Below, piece by piece: positions 1-8,641 of a DNA stretch of 64,000 nt. The position numbers and the translations under genes were made by a program. Origin of the DNA: Paraflavitalea sp966211765. Lineage in GTDB: Bacteria > Bacteroidota > Bacteroidia > Chitinophagales > Chitinophagaceae. Positions within the stretch are counted from its first letter, which is position 1. Every line of letters begins with the position of its first letter. The notes below the pieces were generated by a model, which was not told the DNA's origin, made no database searches, and saw only the letters and a list, made by a program, of their open reading frames with translations. Location: positions 62,001-126,000 of the forward strand of contig CBIHOV010000023.1 in NCBI GenBank assembly GCA_966211765.1. The letters run 5' to 3'.

Positions 1-24
1 GTGCAGTATTTAAAAATACACACC

Positions 25-3000
25 ATGAAAAAATATTACCTGCTTATTGCTTTATTAATAACCTGCTTCACTGCAACCATTACCAGCCAGGCCCAGGGCA
101 TTTACCAGTTGTGGGGAACCACCCAGGTGGGAGGCCCTGATGATATTGGTATTTTATACAGTACGAAATATGATGGTACCGGACAGGATATCAAAAAGAC
201 CTTTACCTATACCAATTCCGGTATGGCTACCGGCCGTAACCGTCCTACGCTGTACAATAACAAGCTCTATAGCTTGCTAAGCAAAGGCCCCGCCTTTTCA
301 ATATCAGAAGGAGCCATCATTACTGAGTATGACCCGGCAACCAATGTTTACGTAAGAAAAGCAGATTTGTTTGATATAGGAATTTATGAAGTCGCCGGCT
401 CTGCACTGACGGTTTGCAATAATAAACTGTATGGACTGTCGTATAATCTAAATTCAGATAAGGCTGTGTTGTTTGAGTTCAACCCTGCTTCCAATGCGCT
501 TACCCTGAAATACCAGTTTACCGCAGCCAACGGAGAAAACCCTGCCGGAGACCTGACCGTATTCAACAACAAATTATACGGCATCACCAGGCTTGGTGGC
601 GCTAACAACGAAGGGGTCATTTACGAATTTGACCCTGCCACCAATATTTATACGAAGAAAAAAGACCTATCTGAAGCTACCACCGGTAAGTTCACTGAAG
701 GCACATTCAGTGTATACAATAACAAATTATGGGCAGTGACCGACTCTTACCAAAACGATGGCGCCGGAGAAGTTATCTCTTATGATCCTGCTACCAATGT
801 TTTTTCGAGAAAAGCAGCGTTGAGTGGTATTAATGGCTATGCGGTGACAGGTGAAATAACCTGGTATAACAATAAAGGCTATGGAACCTGCAGCGGAGGC
901 CTGGGGAGCGATGATATGTTGTTTGAATTTAACCCCATTAATAACAGCCTGGCAAAGAAAAAAGACTTTACTCATTCACTAGGTATTGGGTGCGGCCCCC
1001 TGGTAGTGTACAATGATAAACTATATACACAGGCAGAAAAAGGAGGTTTTGGGAATGAGGGTACTATCACCGCCTATAACCCGGCCACCGAACAACTGGA
1101 ATTAAAAGCATTTTTTGATGCAACTACAGGCGGGGGCAGTTCAACAGCCCTGGCGCTGTATAACGGAAAGCTGTATGGATTTACCCGTTACGGGGCAACC
1201 TATGGCCGCGGATGCCTCTTTGAATATTCCATCGACCCCATCCTGTTCACCAAAAAGATCATACTCGGCGGATCGGAACTGACCGCTCCTGACGGAAAGC
1301 TGGTGTACATCAATAATAAGATATATGGTTGCGCTTATAATGGAGGCAACCACGGGATTGGAGGAATTTATGAATTCAACCCGGCTACCGGCGCCTACGC
1401 AATTAAAGTCCAAATGCAGAACAGCGAGGGCGAGTTTTATGACCATGGCGGCATGATGGTTTATAATAATAAATTCTATGGTATTACAACGAAGGGAGGG
1501 GCAACAGATGACGGGGTCATCTTTGAATATGACCCGGCTACCAATATTTACACGAAGCGGTATGATTTCAAAGCTACCACCGGTCGTGCTCCTTATGGGC
1601 TACTGACAGAATATGGCGGTAAACTATATGGTACCTGTTCCGGTGGAAGCACCAATAATATGGGTAATATATTTCAATACGATCCGGTAACATTTACCTA
1701 TACTGAAAAGGTTGTCTTTAATGCCAATTGGGGCGATCGCCCGCAAGGCGAACTTTTATTGCTCAATGGCAAGTTGTATGGTACAACAGCCCTTGGTGGT
1801 GTACATAATAATGGGACTTTATTTGAATACAACCCACTCGCCAATGGGTTTACCAAACTGGCTGATTTTGATGAGGCAGTCGTCGGCTCAGGCCCCATCG
1901 GGAAGCTCTCATTTTACAAAAATAAATTCTATGGCATTTGCACTTATAGCAATGTAGGCTATTTAAGCGGTTCTCTTTTTTGCTATGACCTGGCCAATGG
2001 CTCCCTTACCAAAAAGCTGGAACTTAGCACCTACCCAACAGGGAGATTGCCGAAGGCGGGATTGACCCTGTTCAACAATAAATTGTACGGTACTACCCAA
2101 CTGGGGGGTGATTATATGTTTGGCGGCACCCTGTTTGAATACGATCCGGAGACGGAAGTGCATACGCAGAAAATAAAATTTACCGGGGCCAATGGCAGGT
2201 GGCCCAATCGCAATGTGCTACAACCCATTCCCGCACCCACAGCGCCCGGCAGCCCCGGCTCCTGTGTAAATACCAGCACCGTGAATGTGCAGGCAGCCAA
2301 CAGCAATCAGTGGATCGCCTTTACGGATAACCAGGGCCGGGCGGTGGCAGAGATCAATGCCAATGGAAATGTATTGGGCAATGTAGCAGTGCGCTACTTT
2401 GTCAACGATGGCAACGTACGACAAGATATCAAAGGCACATTTTACCTGGATCGTAACCTCACTATTACGGTGGCCAATCAGCCTGCTACCCCGGTAAGCA
2501 TACGCCTGTATATACGCAAATCAGAATTTGATTTCCTGAAAGGTACGGCAGGATCGGGCGTGACGGTACCGGCTGATATTTCCATCTTCCACAACAACGA
2601 TTTCTGCAAGGCAGAGGTAGATGGCAAAGCCACCAAGGTGCATACTACTGTGGCCAACTGGGGTATGGATTATGTTTACATGGCTGATGTGTCTTCCTTT
2701 TCTTCCTTCTATTTTGCTACCAATACGGCGCTGACCCTTCCCATACACCTTGAATCTTTTACAGGCAAAAGCCAGCCAGCCGGCAACCTGCTCACCTGGA
2801 AAGCTTCCTGTACTGATCCGGTGGAATTCACCATTGAAAGAAGTGTGGATGGCATTCAATTTACTGCCATTGGCACCATGTCAGCTACGCAACAGGATTG
2901 TGCCAATCCGTTTAATTTTAATGATGCGGCCTGGTTGTCCGGTAAAAACTATTACCGGCTAAGCATAAAGGAACAAGGCAATATCACTTTGTCCAAAATA

Positions 3001-3282
3001 GTATTACTGGATCGTACAGCCGGCCAACAACTACAGGTAAAAGTATTGCCCAACCCGGTAACAGGACCACAGGCGCAATTACAGGTAACAAGTCCGGCAG
3101 CGGGTACACTTGAACTGTTTGTGACGGATATGTCAGGTAAAACATTCGCTGGCAGGAAGCTGCAAATGATGCCGGGCACTCAAACCTATACGCTGGCGGC
3201 GGGTTCCTTGCCTGCAGGCGTGTATTGCATACGGTATTACGACGGGCGTGCCTGGCAGTCAGTAAAGTTTATTAAACAATAA
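25..3282 (+). CDS. secreted tandem-repeat (GloVer-type) protein with type A T9SS sorting tail
   Basis: The open frame begins with a GTG at position 1, but the ATG at 25 starts a classical signal peptide (MKKYYLLIALLITCF..., cleavage near QAQG), so I start there (1085 aa). Residues about 20-740 consist of some 14 units of about 50 residues, each built on N(N/G)KLYGxTxxGG followed by a FEYDPxTxxYTKK-like strand pair, the pattern of GloVer/Kelch-like beta-propeller repeats. After a linker rich in Pro (about residue 740) come beta-sandwich-like regions and a C-terminal type A type IX secretion tail (VKVLPNPVTG ... LPAGVYCIRYYDG ... SVKFIKQ). It is therefore predicted to be exported and anchored or released at the cell surface. 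No catalytic motif is visible; ligand binding or adhesion is a guess. It stands alone, with the next gene's promoter overlapping its 3' end. Confidence 0.85.
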   Translation: MKKYYLLIALLITCFTATITSQAQGIYQLWGTTQVGGPDDIGILYSTKYDGTGQDIKKTFTYTNSGMATGRNRPTLYNNKLYSLLSKGPAFSISEGAIITEYDPATNVYVRKADLFDIGIYEVAGSALTVCNNKLYGLSYNLNSDKAVLFEFNPASNALTLKYQFTAANGENPAGDLTVFNNKLYGITRLGGANNEGVIYEFDPATNIYTKKKDLSEATTGKFTEGTFSVYNNKLWAVTDSYQNDGAGEVISYDPATNVFSRKAALSGINGYAVTGEITWYNNKGYGTCSGGLGSDDMLFEFNPINNSLAKKKDFTHSLGIGCGPLVVYNDKLYTQAEKGGFGNEGTITAYNPATEQLELKAFFDATTGGGSSTALALYNGKLYGFTRYGATYGRGCLFEYSIDPILFTKKIILGGSELTAPDGKLVYINNKIYGCAYNGGNHGIGGIYEFNPATGAYAIKVQMQNSEGEFYDHGGMMVYNNKFYGITTKGGATDDGVIFEYDPATNIYTKRYDFKATTGRAPYGLLTEYGGKLYGTCSGGSTNNMGNIFQYDPVTFTYTEKVVFNANWGDRPQGELLLLNGKLYGTTALGGVHNNGTLFEYNPLANGFTKLADFDEAVVGSGPIGKLSFYKNKFYGICTYSNVGYLSGSLFCYDLANGSLTKKLELSTYPTGRLPKAGLTLFNNKLYGTTQLGGDYMFGGTLFEYDPETEVHTQKIKFTGANGRWPNRNVLQPIPAPTAPGSPGSCVNTSTVNVQAANSNQWIAFTDNQGRAVAEINANGNVLGNVAVRYFVNDGNVRQDIKGTFYLDRNLTITVANQPATPVSIRLYIRKSEFDFLKGTAGSGVTVPADISIFHNNDFCKAEVDGKATKVHTTVANWGMDYVYMADVSSFSSFYFATNTALTLPIHLESFTGKSQPAGNLLTWKASCTDPVEFTIERSVDGIQFTAIGTMSATQQDCANPFNFNDAAWLSGKNYYRLSIKEQGNITLSKIVLLDRTAGQQLQVKVLPNPVTGPQAQLQVTSPAAGTLELFVTDMSGKTFAGRKLQMMPGTQTYTLAAGSLPAGVYCIRYYDGRAWQSVKFIKQ

Positions 3283-3298
3283 AGGACCATTATCTTTG
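3268..3298 (+). promoter_or_regulatory. candidate Bacteroidota-type promoter of the V4R hybrid kinase
   Basis: TATCTTTG at 3291-3298 matches the Bacteroidota -7 consensus TAnnTTTG exactly, and TTTA at 3268-3271 lies 19 bp upstream, at the spacing of the -33 element. The predicted transcription start lies about 40 bases before the ATG at 3344. The -33 element lies within the last codons of the preceding gene. Confidence 0.5.
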
Positions 3299-3343
3299 TT
3301 TGGTGCCGTGCACCCCCTTTTACCCGCACGAAAATATAATTAC

Positions 3344-5704
3344 ATGGTAAAACCTGTATCGGAAATAACGGTTCTTCAGCAACGGATTGAAGCCCTTGAA
3401 CGGGAAAATGCCCTGCTGCGCCAGCACACCAACGGGTTGCCCAACGGTCGTTCGGTGACCGTTCCCGCAGCCATGCAGCCATTGTTTGATGTGGCGCAGG
3501 AAACCGTGCGGGAATATTTCAAGGGATTCAAAATGGACCCCACCAAGGGCACCATCGAGATCAATGACCAGCGGTATGTGCTGGTGAGGGCCTCGGCCTT
3601 TTCCAAAGGCTTCCTGGAAACCATTCAGCGTTTGTATGCCGATAAGGGGGAAAGTGAGGCTTTTGCCATTGGCAGAAATTTCCTGTTCGACTATGCGCAT
3701 GTGATAGGCCTGCATGATGCAAGGGATTTTCATGCCCGCATGCATGTTACCGATCCCATTGCCAAGCTGTCGGCCGGTCCTATCCATTTTGCTTATTCGG
3801 GATGGGCTTTCGTAGATATTTCTCCGGCAAGCAATCCTACCCCGGATGAAAACTTTTGCCTGATCTATGATCACCCTTATTCCTTTGAAGCGGATTCCTG
3901 GAAACGGGCAGGGGCATTATCAAAAGAGCCGGTGTGTGTGATGAATGCCGGTTATTCTTCGGGCTGGTGTGAGCAAAGTTTCGGACTTGAACTGACAGCG
4001 GTGGAAGTAAGTTGCACTGCGAAAGGGGATGCCCGCTGCACCTTCATCATGTCGCCCCCGCACAAGATCCACGAACACCTGGAGCGGTTCAATGCCACGC
4101 ATGAAAAACAATATGCGTCTGCTGAGAAATACAATATCCCTACTTTTTTTGAACGCAAAAAGGTAGAGGAGGAAATGGAAAGATCGAGAATACTGGCGGA
4201 AGAATCAGCGCAGACCAAGGCCGACTTTGTGGCCAATATGAGCCATGAATTGCGTACACCGCTGGGCGCCATCCTGGGTTTTACCGACCTGCTGCAGAAA
4301 ACCTCCCTGGATACCGCGCAACAGGATTACCTCGAAGCCATCCATACTTCGGGCAAAAGTCTGTTGTCGATCATCAATGATATTCTCGATCTGTCCAAAC
4401 TGGATGCCGGCAAATTCCTCACAGAAACGATTCCCTTCAGCATACCTGAACTGCTGCATTCCCTGCAGGTGATGTTCTCTACCAAAGCAAATGGCAAAGA
4501 CCTGCGCCTGAGCTGCAGTGTAGATATGGCGATTAGTTTCCCGGTATTGGGCGACCCCATGCGGCTAACACAAATACTGGTGAACCTGATGGGCAATGCG
4601 GTGAAGTTTACCGAATCGGGAGGCGTATATGTCAATTGCCTCATTCAACAGGAAACGGAGGACAATGTCGAATTGTGCTTCAGCGTGCGGGATACGGGCA
4701 TTGGCATTCCGGCCGATAAGATCGCTACGATCTTTGAACGCTTTACCCAGGTGGATACGCATATCACACGAAAGTATGGCGGCACAGGATTGGGGCTTGC
4801 CATTACCAAACAACTGGTAGAACTGCTGGGTGGTACAATTTCTATTAGCAGTCAGGAAGGGGTGGGTACAGAATGCAGGTTTATCATCCCCTACCGGAAA
4901 TCGCATGAACAACAACCTACTTCTACCCGTGAGGCTGCGGATCAGCGGCAGTACTTTTCGCTCAAAAAGATATTGGTGGTAGAAGACAACCTGATGAACC
5001 AGAAATTAACGACCATCATTTTACAAGGACAGGGATTTGAAGTAACGGTGGCACGGAATGGTAAAAAAGCCATCGAGTACCTGAATGAAAAACAGGCCGA
5101 CCTGATCCTGATGGACATTCAGATGCCGGTGATGGATGGATACAAAACCACGCAACTTATACGGGATGAATTGCACCTGGCCACACCGGTGATTGCCATG
5201 ACAGCGCATGCCCTCTCGGGCGAAAGAGAAAAATGCCTGCAGGCAGGGATGAATGATTACCTGGCCAAACCTTTTAAAGAACCGGACCTGCTGGACAAGA
5301 TCGCCCACTGGGCCCGGCAGCTCAACAACCAATCGGCTGCTGATAAGCCTGATGCGCCCATCGCCCGGATCGATCTATCTTTCCTCATACAACAAACGAG
5401 GAACAACCGGGCCTTCATTCACGAGATGATCAATATTTTTAAGAACCAGAATCCCCGGGATATTGCGAAGCTAAAGGCAGCTATTGGCAAAGCAGATTTT
5501 AAGACGATTTATAAGACCACCCATTCACTGCGCAATACGATCGGCTTTTTTGGACTCACAGCTGCTATTGGGAGTGAACTGTTGACCATGGAGAAACTGG
5601 CCATGGCGGCTGAAGATCCGGAGCAGATCAGGCAGCTGTTTGAGAAAGTAAGTGCGGTGTGTAAACAGGCAGTGGTTGATCTGAAGGAGTTTAAAGTTGG
5701 ATGA
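3344..5704 (+). CDS. soluble hybrid histidine kinase with XylR_N/V4R sensor, receiver and HPt domains
   Basis: The ATG at 3344 is preferred to an in-frame TTG at 3296, which lies inside the promoter (786 aa). Order: a short leucine-rich coiled coil (residues 5-28), an XylR_N-like region (about 40-165), a V4R domain (about 170-240), HisKA with phospho-acceptor His301 in SHELRTPL, HATPase with N, G1 (DTGIGIP) and G2 (GGTGLGLAI) boxes, a receiver with Asp591 in LMDIQMPVMDG, and a C-terminal HPt with His727 in TTHSLRNT. There is no signal peptide or membrane segment, so it senses in the cytoplasm. XylR_N/V4R modules in phenol- and toluene-responsive regulators bind small aromatics; here the ligand is unknown. 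The phosphorelay must end on a separate response regulator, which is not evident next door (the LytTR regulator is convergent and has its own kinase). Confidence 0.9.
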   Translation: MVKPVSEITVLQQRIEALERENALLRQHTNGLPNGRSVTVPAAMQPLFDVAQETVREYFKGFKMDPTKGTIEINDQRYVLVRASAFSKGFLETIQRLYADKGESEAFAIGRNFLFDYAHVIGLHDARDFHARMHVTDPIAKLSAGPIHFAYSGWAFVDISPASNPTPDENFCLIYDHPYSFEADSWKRAGALSKEPVCVMNAGYSSGWCEQSFGLELTAVEVSCTAKGDARCTFIMSPPHKIHEHLERFNATHEKQYASAEKYNIPTFFERKKVEEEMERSRILAEESAQTKADFVANMSHELRTPLGAILGFTDLLQKTSLDTAQQDYLEAIHTSGKSLLSIINDILDLSKLDAGKFLTETIPFSIPELLHSLQVMFSTKANGKDLRLSCSVDMAISFPVLGDPMRLTQILVNLMGNAVKFTESGGVYVNCLIQQETEDNVELCFSVRDTGIGIPADKIATIFERFTQVDTHITRKYGGTGLGLAITKQLVELLGGTISISSQEGVGTECRFIIPYRKSHEQQPTSTREAADQRQYFSLKKILVVEDNLMNQKLTTIILQGQGFEVTVARNGKKAIEYLNEKQADLILMDIQMPVMDGYKTTQLIRDELHLATPVIAMTAHALSGEREKCLQAGMNDYLAKPFKEPDLLDKIAHWARQLNNQSAADKPDAPIARIDLSFLIQQTRNNRAFIHEMINIFKNQNPRDIAKLKAAIGKADFKTIYKTTHSLRNTIGFFGLTAAIGSELLTMEKLAMAAEDPEQIRQLFEKVSAVCKQAVVDLKEFKVG

Positions 5705-5711
5705 GGTGTTA

Positions 5712-5761
5712 GCTTTTAGCTGCTAGCGCTTTTGCGCCGCCAACGGTGTTTTGCTAAAAGC
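5712..5761. repeat. inverted repeat between convergent genes, possible bidirectional terminator or dispersed repeat
   Basis: GCTTTTAGC (5712-5720) and GCTAAAAGC (5753-5761) are perfect 9-bp inverted copies; an outer pair GTTAGC (5708-5713) and GCTAAC (5774-5779) surrounds them, and a GCGC-rich segment sits in the middle. No long T-run follows, so this is a weak terminator; the composition resembles intergenic repeat families seen in related genomes (impression only). Confidence 0.4.
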
Positions 5762-5788
5762 CAATACCTAACCGCTAACAGCTATTCT

Positions 5789-6547
5789 CTACACCAATCG
5801 CTGCGACATCAACGCCAGGAACTCATCTTTCTTTTTGGGCGAAATAGCGATCATGGCTTCATCGTTCATCACTGCATACCCCCCATCGGCCTTGATCATT
5901 TTCCTCACCTCTTTCATATTGACCATATAGGAATTGTGCAGGCGGAAAAACCCATGATCGGTTAACAAGAGCTCATATTCTTTGAGGTTTTTGCACACCA
6001 TCAGGTGCGCCCCATTCTTCATAAAGAAAGTAGTATAAGGGCCTTTTGCTTCGAGCCGGATAATCTGACTGAGGGGTACAAACTCTACGCCTTCGGAAGT
6101 AGAAAGACTGATGGAAAAATCTTCTCCGGCTGGCCTGCGCACATTCCTGATCAGCAATTCCAGTTTATCATCTTTTTCTTTCAACTGCAACCTTTCGATG
6201 GCTTTGCCCACCGCCGCTTGCAGTTCTTCAAAATTGATGGGTTTGAGCAGGTAATCAATGGCACTGAACTTAATGGCCTTAATGGCATAATGATCATAGG
6301 CCGTGGTAAAGATCACTTCAAAATCATGCTCCTTTACCTGTTGCAATACATCGAAGCCGGTGGCTGTTTGCAGTTCGATGTCCATGAAGATGATCTGGGG
6401 CGCGTGCTGGTGAATGCTGGCTACCGCTGCTTCCACATTGGCGGCAACACCGGCCACTTCTATTTGTGGGCAGAACTCTGCCAGCAGGTGCTGTAGAAAG
6501 TCGCTGTTCATCAATTCATCTTCAACGATAATGGCTTTATATTTCAT
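5789..6547 (-). CDS. LytTR-family response regulator
   Basis: 252 aa. Residues 1-120 form a receiver domain (AIIVEDE acidic pair, phospho-acceptor Asp in IIFMDIEL, conserved Lys in LLKPI), followed by a LytTR DNA-binding domain from about residue 145 to the end (VEFVPLSQIIRLEAKGPYT, FFRLHNSYMVNM). It is a cytoplasmic transcription regulator of the AgrA/LytR type. It lies 48 bp downstream of the LytS-like kinase on the same strand and is presumably its partner and co-transcribed with it. Typical full length; nothing odd. Confidence 0.92.
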   Translation of the reverse strand: MKYKAIIVEDELMNSDFLQHLLAEFCPQIEVAGVAANVEAAVASIHQHAPQIIFMDIELQTATGFDVLQQVKEHDFEVIFTTAYDHYAIKAIKFSAIDYLLKPINFEELQAAVGKAIERLQLKEKDDKLELLIRNVRRPAGEDFSISLSTSEGVEFVPLSQIIRLEAKGPYTTFFMKNGAHLMVCKNLKEYELLLTDHGFFRLHNSYMVNMKEVRKMIKADGGYAVMNDEAMIAISPKKKDEFLALMSQRLV

Positions 6548-6595
6548 AGCAAAAGTTGTAATGGTTTATTGGCGGCTCTGGTTCGTGCAATTCAC

Positions 6596-8326
6596 TTAGT
6601 TCTTGTAATTCGTGTCAAACAAAGGTTGTGGTATTTCAAGCGTTGCGCTGTTGAGCGCCGTACCTTTCTCCTGCAATACCGTTTTGCTGCTGGTGATCTT
6701 TCTTTTACCCTGCGCGTTGAACAAGTCTATCCGGCGCAGCAACATACTGTCATCCCCGTTCAGCAGTCCTTTTTTCTTATCCAATCTACCGGCTTCCAGC
6801 CGTGACATTCCGTTGTCTGTAACCCTTACCACCAGGGTATCCTGTTCGGTAGCATATTCAATACACAGCTTTCCCTTCTGTCCATTGGTGAGGTTAAGTA
6901 CGCCTTTGTACAAGGCCTCCTCTACCAGGCTATGGGTAAGCAAGGGTAAGATGGCCGCTCCCTGCGTGCCCGGCGCCACCCTGATCTCATAATCAAATTT
7001 ATCGTGGAAGCGGCAATGTTCCAACCAGAGATATTCTGTGACCAGCTCGGCCTCATCTTTCACGTTGATGAACAGCTCATCACCAAAGTTGATCACTTTC
7101 CGCAGGAAGGCCGAAAAACGACCAATATATTGCAATGAGGCTTTTTTATCGTCGCCTGTTATAAAGTATTGAATGGAATTGAGCGAGTTGAACAAAAAGT
7201 GGGGGTTCATCCGCGCCTGTAATATTTTCAGTTTCAGCAGCTGGTTCATCTGCTCTATCTGTTCGTTCTTGATGCGCAATTGCTCGTTGAGCTTTTGCTT
7301 TGTCTGGAAACGATTGTACAACAACAAAGCCAGCAGGATCACCGAAACGAACAATACGAGCATGATGTTCCGGAACGAACGGTGCTTCTGAACCTCTACC
7401 GCCGTATCCATGAGCCTTTTGGTAACGATCTCTTTTTCAAGCGATACCAGGTCCAGTGCAGGAGCTGTTTCCTGCACATTTTCAAAGACCAGGTCTTTGA
7501 TCTCCGACCCCAGGTATTTAGCAACTATAGCGCCGGCCTTTATCCGGAACAGGTCGGAGGAAAAGTATTCATCCATCACCGGCTTCCAGTCTGTTTGCTG
7601 CGGCATAATGGCTGCAAAACCCTGCCTGCGGCTGGACAGCACATGCTGCCTTTTCACCTTGATCCCTTTTTGCAGCGCCACGATATATACAGACAAGGGC
7701 ACATAACCAAATCCCTTGTTATCGGCCGCGATGGTGCGCATGACCTCATAATCCTCTTCCTTGTAAGAGACGGGAAGACCGGGGAAAAAACTCGTTTTAA
7801 GCGACAGGATATCCTCGGTCATCGTGGTGCCGGCCATGGTATAAGCACGCATTTCTTTGATCTTCGAAGTAAATTCCTGTGAACTGGCATACATAGGTTC
7901 CAGGTTATTGGTGACCAGTACGTTGAGATCGGGCATATAAGGCGGACTGAACTGCACCTGCTTTTGCCGGGCAGGGGTAATAGAAAAATAAGACCAGCCA
8001 AATACACCCGGTTTTGCGCTGTTCCTAACCTTGTGGTAGATACTATCAAAAGACCCCGCCCGCTCCCATTCAATAGTTAGCTCAATAGCATACTTAAGCT
8101 GCAGGTATGATTTGAACGATTCCATGATCTCGTATTCCACCCCTTCCAGTACACCTTCTTTATTGACATAGATAAACGGCTCTATATCATCCCATAAAGC
8201 GGTCACGGTGCCCTTTTTGTGCTGAAACACCTCCTGCCAAGACTCGCCTTTGCCCCTGATGGGTTGCGCCACCGTGCTGCCGGCCATGATCACCAACAAT
8301 AGCATCACCCTTAACCGCTTAACCAT
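6596..8326 (-). CDS. LytS-type sensor kinase with fused periplasmic solute-binding domain
   Basis: The ATG at 8326 is chosen because AGGAGG sits 6 bases upstream and a signal peptide follows at once (MVKRLRVMLLLVIMAG...VAQ); in-frame ATGs at 8341 and 8389 lack this (576 aa). Residues about 30-280 resemble a family-3 extracellular solute-binding domain (ALWDDIEPFIYVNKEG, EGVEYEIMESF, VFGWSYFSITPARQ), then one membrane helix (about 325-342), a coiled linker, and a His_kinase H-box (ARMNPHFLFNSLN). The following ATP-binding part departs from the family: the N-box reads VEEAL where VENA is expected, and glycines in G1 and G2 are missing. It probably senses a periplasmic small molecule and acts through the adjacent LytTR regulator, whether by catalysis or by a non-catalytic route is open. 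Confidence 0.85.
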   Translation of the reverse strand: MVKRLRVMLLLVIMAGSTVAQPIRGKGESWQEVFQHKKGTVTALWDDIEPFIYVNKEGVLEGVEYEIMESFKSYLQLKYAIELTIEWERAGSFDSIYHKVRNSAKPGVFGWSYFSITPARQKQVQFSPPYMPDLNVLVTNNLEPMYASSQEFTSKIKEMRAYTMAGTTMTEDILSLKTSFFPGLPVSYKEEDYEVMRTIAADNKGFGYVPLSVYIVALQKGIKVKRQHVLSSRRQGFAAIMPQQTDWKPVMDEYFSSDLFRIKAGAIVAKYLGSEIKDLVFENVQETAPALDLVSLEKEIVTKRLMDTAVEVQKHRSFRNIMLVLFVSVILLALLLYNRFQTKQKLNEQLRIKNEQIEQMNQLLKLKILQARMNPHFLFNSLNSIQYFITGDDKKASLQYIGRFSAFLRKVINFGDELFINVKDEAELVTEYLWLEHCRFHDKFDYEIRVAPGTQGAAILPLLTHSLVEEALYKGVLNLTNGQKGKLCIEYATEQDTLVVRVTDNGMSRLEAGRLDKKKGLLNGDDSMLLRRIDLFNAQGKRKITSSKTVLQEKGTALNSATLEIPQPLFDTNYKN

Positions 8327-8641
8327 TTCCTGCCTCCTCATCGTATTGGTTTGTTTCGACAAAGATGGAAAAACTATCACGGAACCCATGGCTCACTTAA
8401 CGAAAGGCGGTTTTAAATTAACGGATTGCCATCTGTAATGAGTGGTTGGCTGCTGGTTATTGCGGGCAATCCAATCCCCACAGGCTTTCAAATGGCCGCA
8501 ACCGGCAAAAACCCACCCGCATCGGCCAATCAAAATTCCCGGCCTTTCTGTTAAGCCAAGTCCCCGTTTCATTAACTGTACCCTCCCCGCCGCCTCCTTT
8601 ACCAATAATTTGGACCCATTAAACCAAAAAAATCGATCAAT
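8327..8641. other. 315-bp divergent intergenic region
   Basis: It separates the LytS-type kinase from the flavin monooxygenase gene and must carry both promoters. CATCTTTG on the minus strand (8367-8360) is a 7/8 match to TAnnTTTG, 34 bases from the kinase start. On the plus side TAATTTG (8607-8613) is an imperfect candidate with one-base spacing error. I see no RNA gene, hairpin terminator or coding frame that looks real; frames entering here are antisense shadows. Confidence 0.5.
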
